Source of the DNA: Beroe ovata
Taxonomy: Eukaryota; Ctenophora; Nuda; Beroida; Beroidae
Reading direction: 5' to 3'
DNA: 18,003 bases
Assembly (NCBI GenBank): GCA_946803715.1
Contig: CAMPET010000134.1
Location: 13,871-31,873 of the forward strand
Shown here: in pieces, positions 9,127 through 18,003 of the stretch
How positions within the stretch are numbered: position 1 is the first letter of the stretch
How the letters are laid out: each line of letters begins with the position of its first letter
Position numbers and translations under genes: made by a program
The notes under the pieces: generated by a model
What the model was told of the DNA's origin: nothing
What the model saw: the letters and a program-made list of their open reading frames with translations, nothing else
Databases searched by the model: none

Positions 9127-12100
9127 CTGCAGAGGTAGAGATCATCAGTGGTATTCCTTGTAGCGGTTTTAGCTGAGTATACACAGAACACAGTTTCTGT
9201 TAGTGGGTATCTAGAGACTTAGATAGTTAGAGATAATATTCTCACGTTGCTCAAAACTGTGACCACGTCATCACTTTGTATGGACGCAATCATTCCACTA
9301 GACATTAGTTTTTATAGCAATTTACAGGATTGGCTCGTATTCGATGACATACATCGCGTCAGAAACAAATCTTCGTTAAAATGATAGTATGCGACCATCG
9401 ACAACCATTATCATGCAACCTCACTCCTGTTTGTGTGTGTTCACGCGACACCCGTTCTGCTCATTGAGACACCATAGTCCTAGACGAGATACCATGCCAT
9501 TCACAACTGCCACCGTTAAGCCACCGTTAATTTGACACCAGGAAAACTCCTGGCACCATGGTGACACTTAAGACAGACTCCTTGTCTATTATAGAATTTC
9601 CTGATGAAACACAAGCCGGCACGTGAGACATGGCCTACTTTCCTGCACCGCGATGGAACAAGGTAGAAAAGGGGCGAGTAATTTTAGAAGTTCTTATCGG
9701 GGGGGAAATTAGACATAAGTACTTTCAAAGGTACTTCGTGACCGTGGTTTTTCATTTTCTACAAAATTAGATTATCTCAGAGTATTGCCGCCGAACATGA
9801 CCTCTGCTTCAGCTTATTTCCGTTTTGCTATCTCTTGATTGTCTCGTACGAATTTTCCTGCAGATGGCCTCTTCCGTGTATACTTATAGAGGAAAACAGG
9901 CTTACACAATATGCTTCGAATCAGACGAAAAAGTTTCTCGATTTCCACTGAGTGTGCCGCAACTCGCAACTCGCAATACCTGAGTTCTCATCGACTGATA
10001 ATTTGTAATTAATCCAACCCCCCTACCAATAGACAATGTTATTACAGCTGGTTGTAGTCCTGGGGACTACTGGACTACTCACTGCCGATGACTACTCCTA
10101 CTCCATCCCATGGGATAACACAGTGGAGGACTACCCTGGACTTGTCTACCCCAAGTCAGGCCAGGAGATCGATCTCATGGATGTATCCCGGATGCAGGAG
10201 CCTAACCAGATCAGACTATCTCTGACGGGTGACGTCACTGAGATGGCCATAATGTGGACTACAAACTCCGTGACGAGAAAGGAGTGTGTGAGGTATGGTA
10301 TCCGGCCTGATGACATGATGTTCACTGCCATGTCAACGTATCATCAGTTCGACTGGAACTACAAGAAGGAGTTGGGAGATTTCTACTACACGAGCGGGTT
10401 TATACACGAGGCCCTCATGATTAACCTGGTACCGGGAAAACGACACTACTACCAGGTACACCAATTCGTCACCTTGACACGTCTAGCAATTGTGACAACT
10501 TGACACTCGCCATCTCAACACCACATAACTCCTCCCTGCACTGGAAAACATGAGCTACACACGTACATCTTATTTCTCTCTCGCAGATCGAGAGTAACGG
10601 AAAGAAGTCAGAAATCCTGAGTTTCGTCGCCGCCCCCAGCCCTGACTCCCCCATCTCCCTCCTCCATCTGGGTGATCAGGGCATATTCGGCACCTCCGTT
10701 ATGGTCACCAAGACCATGGTGGACCGGGCTGCCGTCAAGGATTTCCACGGTGCCGTGCACTGTGGCGACATTGCCTATGCTGACAAGTACATGGGTGTCC
10801 GACCACCAGCGTCAGGGCGGTCAGAACAAGCAGTGTGGGACACATGGGGTCAGATGATCGAGCCACTAGCCAGCCAGGTGCCGTACATGGTAACCCCTGG
10901 TAACCACGAGATGGTCGGCATAGAGTCAGGGTGGGAGAATGGTACCATCTACAACAAGCGATTCATCATGCCGGAAAACGAGCGGCATTATTCATTCGGC
11001 CTGGGCATGGTCTACATTATAGCTGTCAATACTGACGATCATATCGATGCGAGATCGACTCAGGGCGTGTGGTTTGAGAACACTCTGAAGGACATTGACC
11101 GGGAAGTATACCCGTGGGTGGTGGTCTTCCAACACCGACCCATCTACAACTCCAACACCAACCACGGAAACTGGACGGGCAAGAGCACGTATGTATACGA
11201 TTCCCACCCTGATGCCGAGCTCCCCGCGTTTGACGGGTGGGAGGAACATTACGAGGACCTCCTCGTGGAGTACGGAGTGGATTTCGTCCTGACCGGTCAC
11301 GTGCACCACTACGAGAGAACCTGGCCCGTGAGGAAAGTGAACAGAGGAGGAAAGCGGGTGACCGAGGTGATGAAATCGTATGAGAATGTCAAGTATCCCA
11401 TCCACATTACATGTGGTCACGCTGGAATGTCACTCTACACGAAAACGTGGTCGGATTATGAAGATGAGAATGGGTACCGGCCACCGGTCTACCAAGATGA
11501 CTGGGACTTCAGCGCGTACAAGAGCAATGCCGTGTGGGGCCACTGTGAAATGGAGTTTTTGGACCGGTTCACAGCTAAGCACTACATGTTCCCCATGCGA
11601 CACAGTGATGCAGCAGAGGAAGTGACAATCACCAAGGAGGGGAGGAGTGAGGGAGGATGCGAGTACACTGACAGCGATGGTAACTCCAGGGTTGCTTTGC
11701 CCGGGGAATCATTCAAGATGGACTGTAACACGTGCGTGTGTGGGGAGAATGGACAAGCTGGCTGCACGCTCATGCTCTGTCCGGATCACCATGAAGATCC
11801 TAGCACTGGTATGGTGTATGGTATTTGACACTAAAATTAATGAACATAACGGTATGAGGCGAACGCGCGAATTTAGGTCCTATCTCGCTTCCCTGAGCAG
11901 TTGTAGGTACATCCAATTTGCGACAAAATGACACATCAGTGTCCAGTAGTGTTCCTACCTCCCAGGTTGTGAGTACACTGACGAGAATTTCATCACACGA
12001 AGGATCAAATTCGGAGAGTTCTTCATGGGCGGCGGTGACAGATACTGCGTGTGTGGGGTTGAGGGTCAAGTAGCATGTATGCAGAAGGGTGGTGACAATC

Positions 12101-15100
12101 CGACACAGTCTACAGATACAGGTGAGGGGTTCATATCACCCGCTTCTTGTCATGGCCGGGATTATCACCTCATGCGAAAATCGGAAACAACGGGATTATA
12201 TGGTGGCAAAGGGTCACAAATATTTTGAATCATGTGACAGCGTTTCCACAGCGTTTCCATGTGACACAGAAATTCGTGACTCTTCCCCCAAAGAATACCA
12301 TTTTCTAACTCCACCACGTGTTCAGGTTGTCCGTACGTTGACGGGAAGGGCAACACGCAGGTAGCTGACGAGGGAGAACAATTCATAGACGGGTGTAACA
12401 CTTGCTGGTGTGGACCACGCGGAACCCCGCTGTGTCCCAACAAGATGCTAACCTGTCCGAACATGTGCGATTTCCTCAACCGAGACTACACGTACGGGTG
12501 GACACGAAAGGGAAAAGTCACGGCCTGGGACAAGAATGACGACTGTTTCAAGGAGTGCAAGTGTAAGGTTAAAGCTCGTGGTAAGACGAAGGGACAAGGC
12601 AAACTGGATTGTGCTGGTGCAAGCTGCGTGGATGTGGAACCTCAGATGAACAACTACTGCGAGTATAACCTCATGGTGTTAGGAGAGGGGGATGTGGCGT
12701 ACGAGGGGTGCAACAAGTGCACGTGCAAATCAGATGGTACGTGACTTTCACTCACGTGTGTAACACGTGTCGAGTACGCTGTTCTCATATCACTACTGTT
12801 GAAACCACTCACAGCATTTCTGACAGGATCAATCAGCAATTAGCTCACATCACTGTCACACCACTCATACACTCCCTCTCCCACAGGCTCTATGAAGTGT
12901 ACTAACGAGGACTGCTGCCTGTACATTGACAACGGGGAGACAGCCCGCGCAAAGCCGGGTGAATCATTCAATAACGGGTGTAACCAGTGTCAGTGCCTCG
13001 CAGGGGGCCGGGGTGCGTGTACTCGACGAGGCTGTCCCTCCAAGTGCTCGTACAAGAACTGGGATTTGGTACCGGGGTATGCCAGTATCGGGGAGGAGAT
13101 TGACGTATTTGACGAGGGGGAAGATTACTGCCCCAAGTATTGCTCCTGCCAGAAAGGCCCCCGTGGGGCCCAGGTCGTGTGTGAGGTGGACGAGTGTATC
13201 TACTACTGATTGTAGTGGAGCAAGAGAGAGAGTTAGAGCATGGAACATGACGTTATATAAGCCACGATGGGGCTTGGACGATTTAGATTGCTATTCTAGA
13301 ATGTTTTATTTTTTGTAAAGACCCCAACAGCTATAGTCGTGACATGACGCGTCAGGTCACCCATGACATGACGCGTCACTTGTCATATCATGCTACAGAG
13401 TTCGTGACCTTTAGTTAAATGAATAAAATGATAATGTTAATGACAGTTAGAACTGAGTTTACCCAACTTCGTCAAATATCTAAGTATATCCATGAAAACT
13501 TCGCTCATGCTGATATGAGTGCCTGTACCCACAAAGTCATTGAGTCAAATTCTATAACAATGCGAATTCTCCCAAGCACTCTCCCAACTCGGCAACTCAC
13601 CCATGATAAGTTGCGGAATCTCGGCAGGGTTGGTGGGCTCTATGGCAACCCTGAGTACAGGCGTTTGCCATGGTGACATGCCGTGGAATGGAGGACAGTA
13701 GAGCGTATCCGAGATGGTGGCACTCTTCTGTATCAAGTCCTGGAGTCCACCAATCCCACAGATATTACCTGCGACGGGGAAAACGTGGTGTGAAGAAGAT
13801 TGCAGGAATGATGGGTTCAAGAGTGATATCAAGGGGAATGACTGTATCAAGATGTGGAGATGGTGGTGTCACCTGCTGCGATGGAGGGCACCACCTCGAG
13901 ATCACCACCCATGAGAAGGTACACGGGGCCGAGTGCGACCTTGCCCACGTGCACATTGACACCGTGAGTGGTGCGCTCCTGTGTTGCTATCGTACGGGGA
14001 TCGTGACGCGGCCCCAGCACAAACACCTGCGAGTAGAGGGGGTGAGAAGCATGATAGTGAGTGACAAGTGTGGATGAGATAAGTAGAGTGTGAGAGGACA
14101 GTCATCACAATATATGAGCAATTATGCGGATAGTTCATTTATTATAGATTATGATGTAATACACTGATCACTGACTCTCTCTATAGTCTCTATCCTCAGG
14201 TAGCTGTATGTCAGTGTACAGCGAGTTATAATCTATATGCTCACACTGAATAATATACAACAGATCAGTCTAAATGCTGTGTGTAACTATCAATAACGTC
14301 CCACACACTTACACACTTACACACACACACTTACACACGTCACACAGACACGCACACACGCACACACAGACACGCACACACACAGACACGCACACACACA
14401 GACACACATGTCACACAGACACGTACGTCGTACAGTGCACAAACAGACACGCAAACATCGCACAGATACACAACTTAATACCCCTATTCCCTAACCCCTT
14501 AACATCTGTCCACATATGTTAACGTGTCCACATATGTACACGTGTTTTTGGGACATCAAAGTAGCAAATCTTACCAAAATCTAAGTTGGACACGCTAAAT
14601 ATGAACCATGGTGTCCGCAATATCTTGTACATCATATTCTGAGTGTGTGGCATTTGGAAGTTCTTGTTAATTGAACGCAGGAAAGTAGGAAGCCGTATGA
14701 CAGCTCCATGGTACAACGAGTTAACACGTGTGTGTGTGAGTGTTGTGTGAGAGTGTGTAAACAAATGTACAATTTGTAGTATACATTGTATACTGATTGT
14801 ACTTTAACATACATACATGATATACACGCCATGCTGTAAATGCCACTTAACCTAATAGTTACAATTGCCATGACAACAAGACGTAATAACCTGAGCATCG
14901 GAAAACCGATTTCCTAATAAGGTTCGTACCTGTTTCCCAGGTTCAATCCGGCCGCTGTAGATCCTGCAGAACGCAATGAAATGCTCCTTCTCGTCCTCCC
15001 TTTCCTCAGCATCCTCACTTTCCTCTTTTGGACCCAGTTCTGAGTGGGAAAGTGTCATTTGACAAGGTATCGAGTGGCAAGGTAGACGCCAGATAATGAC

Positions 15101-17569
15101 AGGTGGAGGAGTCAAATGTTATCGAAACCGATCCATGAAGTTATCAACACCGATACCACTATTATAACTCACCTATGGTGTCAGGGTTGAAGTTCACGGT
15201 GAGTTTCTGCTGGTTGCGTATCCGTGCTGCATCCCTTCGTCTCTCTATTTCATCGTCTGTCAACGGTCTGACAGTGCGTGCGTGTGTTAGTTAGTGGTGT
15301 CAATGAGACATCGCTCTCAGAAAACACGTTCATGTATAAATTGACAATCGTGAAAACTTTTAGAGATTCAAAGACAAGAAGTTAGGATTTTCGCACATTT
15401 AACCCCTTCTCTCATTCTAACCTGTGTTTATTGGTTGAAATAGCCCCGGGCAGAACACTAAACATCTTACTGACGTACACTATAACTGGTCCATCGCCAC
15501 TACACGTCTTAAACGCTGCAAGATGTTTTATCAGAGAGGGACGGTTTCTTTGGAGATCTTTCGAAATTTCAGCGTGATATCGGCACTCAAAAATCATCGA
15601 TTGTCGTAATCGGCCGATTCGGATATTATATATCTGAACGAAATATGGGTAAGTTTACTATTTTATGGAAACCTGACTAAGATTACCTGAGGCTAGTTCT
15701 TGTGTCTGTATGGGGAGCTGGTCAATGTTGATGACACCGGAACAGAGCAAAGAGTTGATCTTGTCAGTACTGAGCTCCAGGGGCGAGGGTAACACTTCAC
15801 ACGCCATATCTGGAATAGAGTGGTGTGATTCAGTTGACTGGGGTGCGGAATACCCAACGTCGCGAATACCCAATGTCGGGAATACCCAACGTCGCGAATA
15901 CCCAACAGGAATTACCGATTTGGGTATTCGCAACTGCATGCCCTGAATATCCAACTTCAGTCAGGAATCGACCTAACGACCATTCCATTCCTATGGTCTT
16001 ACCTTAGTAACCTGAGGAGACAACAGAAATGCTAAAACTAAGAAATTATTATAACGGAAAATAGGCTGAACAGTCCCTGATGGTTGCACTCAAATTAGCT
16101 ATCTCCACCGATACTCGAGTGCCTGCTTCATGTATTGTGTCATTGCAAGCAGCACTCGGACAGTTTGAGAGAGAATTTCTCACACTCTCACAGAGTATCG
16201 TACATACAAGCTAGAGTTAGCAACTTGGTGAAATTTGCGTGTGCGATGAAAGCTCCCCAGAGATGAGAAGATGAAATCACTGAATAAACAGTGCAGACTT
16301 TTAGAGAAGTAAATCCCTTGGAGAAGGATAACTATGGGCTTCAATTTTCATATCATGTAACATCGATTGACTTAGAATTTGTGTGGTGGCCCATTCCCAA
16401 TTATATCGTACCATAAAGTAACGCTTGGGGTTTCTCATATTATATCTTTACCTAAAACGGCGGCAGCAAGGGGTAACCAAGCACTGCACACTGCAAACAA
16501 GTGTACTCTGTAATCTGTACTCCGCGCGTCACGGGGTGCTATCTTGAGTCGGAGTGACGTCACTATCTGATCTATCTTAGCTGAGTTCCTATACGTGATA
16601 GTGTCGGTGATAGGGGCAGGGGGATAGAGTGGTGTCAGATTGAGTGGCGGACGATTGAGTGATGTCAATGATTGCTATGTGAATGGGTGTTATACGATTT
16701 GTGGTGTATGATTGAGTGGTCTAACATTCAATGCTCTCGACCGTCAATGATGGAATATTCGGTGATTGGTGACAAGATTGAGTGGTGTCAATGATACATC
16801 GTAATGTGTCTTACCTCTGTAACAACACTGCACGATACACATTCCAAATACTATCAAGAATGAACGTTACGAAAAGAGGACGCTTCCCCTTTGCATACGC
16901 TCCTTTTGATATCTGTTTTGCCTTATTGTTTAGGTAATAGTCTCCCCATAGTGTCTTTTGCAAGACTTCTCTCCTGATTCCCATCTTTTTCTGATACTGT
17001 TCGGCGAATGTTGAAATTCTGGTAGGGAGATCCATTTTCAAATACAACAATAATTGTTTCATGTTCATCATGCTATATTGGATAGGTTTTTAAGAGATGC
17101 TGTATAATGTAGGTACATCGTACATTCCTACCAATTAGAGACTAACCACCATTCAATTTAGTTCACAAAACAAGGAGTAGAAGTAGTGAGTATACTGTTA
17201 TGGAAGGAATTTAAAACATCATACTTCAAGAAACAACATAAGCAAGTGAGGTTCCGATCATAGGCACTGTGATTTAATATCTGAGTGTGTAATGGGGTTT
17301 ACCTGAATGCCCAGCCGTCTGCAGCACTGGCAAACACGACATTTCCCCTCTCCGGGGTGAAGTAGAGATTCTCGTCGTCGTTCTCATCGAGGTCGAGACC
17401 ACTAGACCAGTTGTACTGGGCTGTAGATCGGGAGTGCATGTGAAAAGGAGAAGTGAAAAATCGAAATTCGGAGAGTACCTAGGGAAGATTTGATCGGAAT
17501 GCTCGGAGACATACAACTGACTTACATACATTCAGGTTCGTAGTCAGGAGGTCTTTTCTCTTTCTGATA
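6080..17569 (-). CDS. EFL1: EFL1, elongation factor-like GTPase 1 (5' end outside the window)
   Basis: EFL1 (yeast Ria1/Efl1) is an EF-2-like cytoplasmic GTPase that works with SBDS to release eIF6 from pre-60S ribosomal subunits. Twenty exons are visible, in transcript order: 17530-17569, 17303-17420, 16815-17018, 16452-16588, 15687-15809, 15422-15515, 15173-15267, 14930-15039, 13873-14026, 13601-13768, 9003-9126, 8834-8924, 8464-8683, 8163-8328, 7914-7988, 7684-7781, 7225-7334, 6674-6877, 6486-6561 and 6080-6192. All junctions are GT-AG and in phase, summing to 2520 nt (839 residues plus stop). Human EFL1 is about 1120 residues, so the N-terminal GTP-binding part lies to the right of the window. 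Landmarks are [86 protein letters not shown] and the C-terminal [10 protein letters not shown]. There is no frameshift or stop, so it looks functional. Confidence 0.96.
6330..6356. repeat. CG-rich near-palindrome in the EFL1 intron
   Basis: Arms of alternating CG (6330-6337 and 6349-6356) flank ATTT-C-AAAT, with one mismatched pair at 6338/6348. An AscI-type palindrome GGCGCGCC at 6323-6330 adjoins it. Alternating CG of this length can adopt Z-DNA or a cruciform. It lies in the 293-nt intron 6193-6485 before the last exon. Confidence 0.8.
7812..7902. repeat. (CA)n with CATG interruptions in the EFL1 intron
   Basis: The CA-rich tract is broken by GACACA and CATGCACA units and contains an unresolved N at 7881. 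It fills about 90 of the 132 bases of intron 7782-7913. On the transcribed minus strand it reads as GT repeats beginning near the donor at 7913. Open frames through it, rich in Cys and Val, are artefacts. Confidence 0.95.
8967..8995. repeat. (CA)n microsatellite in the shortest EFL1 intron
   Basis: About 14.5 pure CA units occupy over a third of the 78-nt intron 8925-9002. On the minus strand the GT repeat starts seven bases after the donor (ACG/GTATGTA). Confidence 0.95.
9127..10035. other. Upstream region of the nested phosphatase gene
   Basis: About 900 bases without a recognised gene. It holds the likely promoter and 5' UTR of the phosphatase gene. CCACCGTTAA appears twice (9511-9532), and a small inverted repeat, CCAGGA-AAAC-TCCTGG, lies at 9538-9553 followed by the palindrome CACCATGGTG. 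No convincing TATA box was found at a suitable distance. Confidence 0.5.
10036..13209 (+). CDS. Secreted purple acid phosphatase fused to a cysteine-rich module array
   Basis: A binuclear-metal phosphohydrolase of the purple acid phosphatase (ACP7-like) family, predicted to act outside the cell or in the secretory pathway. Exons 10036-10455, 10587-11808, 11966-12121, 12326-12736 and 12887-13209 give 843 residues. An N-terminal signal peptide ([15 protein letters not shown]) precedes an Ig/fibronectin-like region (about 55-140). The catalytic domain follows (about 160-490), with all five motifs: GDQG (D170), GDIAYAD (D201, Y204), GNHE (N246), VVVFQHRP (H323) and GHVHHYER (H378, H380). All seven metal ligands are present, so it is predicted to be active. 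About 345 residues follow with roughly seven Cys-rich modules, which ordinary animal homologues of about 440 residues lack. There is no C-terminal membrane segment. The gene lies wholly inside an EFL1 intron on the other strand. Its natural substrate is unknown. Confidence 0.94.
11658..13206 (+). other. Region coding for about seven VWC/pacifastin-like Cys-rich modules
   Basis: Modules start near residues 498, 549, 601, 647, 708, 746 and 788. Three (498-538, about 708-746 and 746-785) fit the published pacifastin spacing C-N-x-C-x-C-x3-G-x3-C-T-x3-C, for example [19 protein letters not shown], preceded in two of them by PGESF. The first Cys lies about 21 residues upstream, not 9-12, which is nearer the VWC layout. 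Modules 2, 4 and 7 are degenerate or carry inserts. The first module shares an exon with the phosphatase domain, and the other exons are joined at phase-1 introns, the pattern expected of shuffled extracellular modules. Protease inhibition or matrix binding is possible but unproven. Confidence 0.75.
13345..13378. repeat. Two copies of the palindrome TGACGCGTCA
   Basis: Perfect ten-base palindromes at 13345-13354 and 13369-13378, each within a longer direct repeat (GACATGACGCGTCA) of period 24. They lie in the probable 3' UTR of the phosphatase gene. They resemble a CRE with a CG inserted at the centre. Confidence 0.9.
13422..13427 (+). terminator. Polyadenylation signal AATAAA of the nested gene
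   Basis: Canonical AATAAA about 213 bases after the phosphatase stop and 174 bases before the next EFL1 exon. If used, the nested transcript would end inside the host intron and not overlap host exons. Confidence 0.6.
13601..17569 (-). CDS. EFL1: EFL1 exons before the large intron (first ten visible)
   Basis: These encode the end of the region after the G domain (an acidic linker, then [19 protein letters not shown]), a segment with [11 protein letters not shown], the variable linker with [11 protein letters not shown], an acidic Glu/Asp stretch, and the domain II beta-barrel ([18 protein letters not shown], then VFVLGPRH and [10 protein letters not shown]). They end at the start of domain III ([17 protein letters not shown]). 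The first visible exon is only 40 nt; I chose its donor (GAAT/GTATGT) over an overlapping GTAAGT four bases on because only the former keeps the frame. The exon ending at 16588 was placed after a TATAG acceptor because the nearby CAG sites break the frame. Confidence 0.92.
14027..14929 (-). other. EFL1 intron of 903 nt with CA/GT-rich tracts
   Basis: The flanking exons join as EPGKQ-VFVLGP, as expected in the family, so no exon is hidden. It contains a long CA-rich tract (about 14301-14425) and a GT-rich tract (about 14726-14760). No nested gene is seen. Confidence 0.75.
14301..14425. repeat. Complex CA-rich satellite tract
   Basis: Mixed units CACACTTA, CACACG, CACAGACACG and (CA)n. Several copies of CACACACAGACACG occur in a row (14350-14405). 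Confidence 0.9.
15810..16451 (-). other. EFL1 intron of 642 nt with a minisatellite
   Basis: The flanking exons join as [15 protein letters not shown], so the intron is complete. Apart from the 16-bp minisatellite and its inverted copy near the 3' end, nothing was recognised. Confidence 0.75.
15848..15931. repeat. 16-bp minisatellite with an inverted partner
   Basis: Unit GAATACCCAACGTCGC occurs at 15848-15863, 15864-15879 (two mismatches), 15880-15895 and partly at 15896-15907. TTGGGTATTCGC at 15920-15931 is a perfect 12-base inverted copy, so the RNA could fold into alternative hairpins with any repeat. Confidence 0.92.
16624..16795. repeat. Degenerate GATTGAGTGGTGTCAATG repeats
   Basis: About five imperfect copies of ATTGAGTGGTGTCAATGAT-like units, for example near 16639, 16653, 16711 and 16777, lie in EFL1 intron 16589-16814. 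They are spaced irregularly and diverged. Confidence 0.6.
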
Positions 17570-18003
17570 CTGAAAACACATCAATTATTCCGATTCTCTA
17601 CAATGCAATCAGGTAACTCAACTTCTATAAGAGTATAAGGATGTAACTGAACACTGGTTAACAAGTTGTCGAGTGTCACTTATAAGATATATTGAATAAA
17701 TCACTCAATAAATCCATAACAACATTGACAAACTATATGAGCATTAACTCAGGAACTGATCATCGGATTGACATGAAATCGTGGTTGTCCGAGTTTCTAA
17801 TGGTCCTTAAACTATGGTAGAAGTTTCAAGTCAATCGGTCGATCCGTTTGGGAGCTGTCCTTAAATGCTCACTCAAACTGACATGTTTTGGGTGGATAAG
17901 GGGTTATGGTGGCCATTAAGTCGGGAACCGATCATCGGATCAACGTGAAATTTGGGTTGTCCGAGTTTCTAATGGTCCTTGAGCTATGGTAGAAGTTTCA
18001 AGT
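17570..18003. other. EFL1 upstream intron running off the window
   Basis: It follows a TTTTCAG acceptor for the first visible EFL1 exon. No further exon was recognised before the right edge; the rest is repeat sequence. Confidence 0.6.
17742..18003. repeat. Repeat with 172-bp period at the right edge
   Basis: The blocks 17742-17831 and 17914-18003 align over 90 bases without gaps at roughly 87 percent identity, offset by exactly 172. Shared cores include GATCATCGGAT and TTGTCCGAGTTTCTAATGG. The second copy is cut by the window end, so a longer tandem array or a dispersed element may continue outside. Confidence 0.88.

Larger units (their letters stand above)
9127..13600 (-). other. 4.5 kb EFL1 intron hosting a complete opposite-strand gene
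   Basis: Donor ATGG/GTGAGT at 13601/13600 and acceptor CTGCAG/GAATG at 9127/9126. The flanking exons join to read [15 protein letters not shown], contiguous in the EFL1 family, so no host exon is missing. The intron contains the whole phosphatase gene plus its likely polyadenylation signal. Confidence 0.9.
13210..13600. other. Phosphatase 3' UTR and rest of the host intron
   Basis: It contains the paired TGACGCGTCA palindromes and an AATAAA signal. No coding sequence is evident before the EFL1 exon at 13601. Confidence 0.6.

Noticed and set aside
15848-15907. CRISPR-like regular repeats
   Set aside because: The 16-bp units are directly adjacent with no spacers and lie in a eukaryotic intron, so this is a minisatellite.
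16555-16562. Another TGACGTCA palindrome
   Set aside because: It lies inside an EFL1 coding exon (Val-Thr-Ser codons), so it is most simply explained by the protein sequence.
6080-17569. EFL1 as a pseudogene or assembly of fragments
   Set aside because: All 20 exons keep GT-AG borders and compatible phases, sum to a multiple of three, and contain no internal stop.

Overview
The window is animal nuclear DNA. Every long gene is built from short spliced exons with GT-AG junctions, there is an ANTP-class homeobox gene, (CA)n microsatellites are scattered throughout, and there are no bacterial-type operons. I cannot place the phylum. Short introns (many 78-350 nt) and closely packed, nested genes suggest a compact invertebrate genome; a sponge or another early-branching animal is possible, but that is only an inference. 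One N at 7881, inside a CA repeat, marks a draft assembly.

Layout from left to right. 1-1048 is a CA-rich upstream region with two perfect CRE palindromes. 1049-2684 (+) is a small NKL-type homeobox gene in four exons, with its homeodomain split by a 1.05 kb intron. 2685-3973 is AT-rich and shows no gene. 3974-5755 (+) is a weakly supported small two-exon gene of unknown function. Inside its presumed intron lies an intronless gene on the other strand, 4394-5020 (-), with a TATA box and initiator. From 6080 to the right edge, the minus strand carries the last 20 exons of EFL1 (elongation factor-like GTPase 1, ribosome maturation). Its N-terminal GTP-binding exons lie beyond the window.

The main architectural feature is the EFL1 intron 9127-13600. 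It is 4474 nt long, while every other EFL1 intron here is 78-903 nt. It contains a complete five-exon gene on the opposite strand (10036-13209) encoding a secreted purple acid phosphatase with all seven metal ligands. A C-terminal array of about seven cysteine-rich VWC/pacifastin-like modules is fused to it. The fusion is physical: catalytic domain and first module share one exon, and later modules are joined at phase-1 introns.

Other signals are tandem duplications that copy 5' splice junctions into the adjacent intron in two different genes, GT repeats next to the donors of two very short EFL1 introns, a 172-bp-period repeat at the right edge, a 16-bp minisatellite, a CG-rich near-palindrome and paired TGACGCGTCA palindromes. 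No functional link between neighbouring genes is evident. EFL1 acts in cytoplasmic 60S maturation, the phosphatase is predicted to be secreted, and the homeobox protein is predicted to be nuclear. Exon boundaries were set by eye from splice consensus, reading phase and remembered family sequence.
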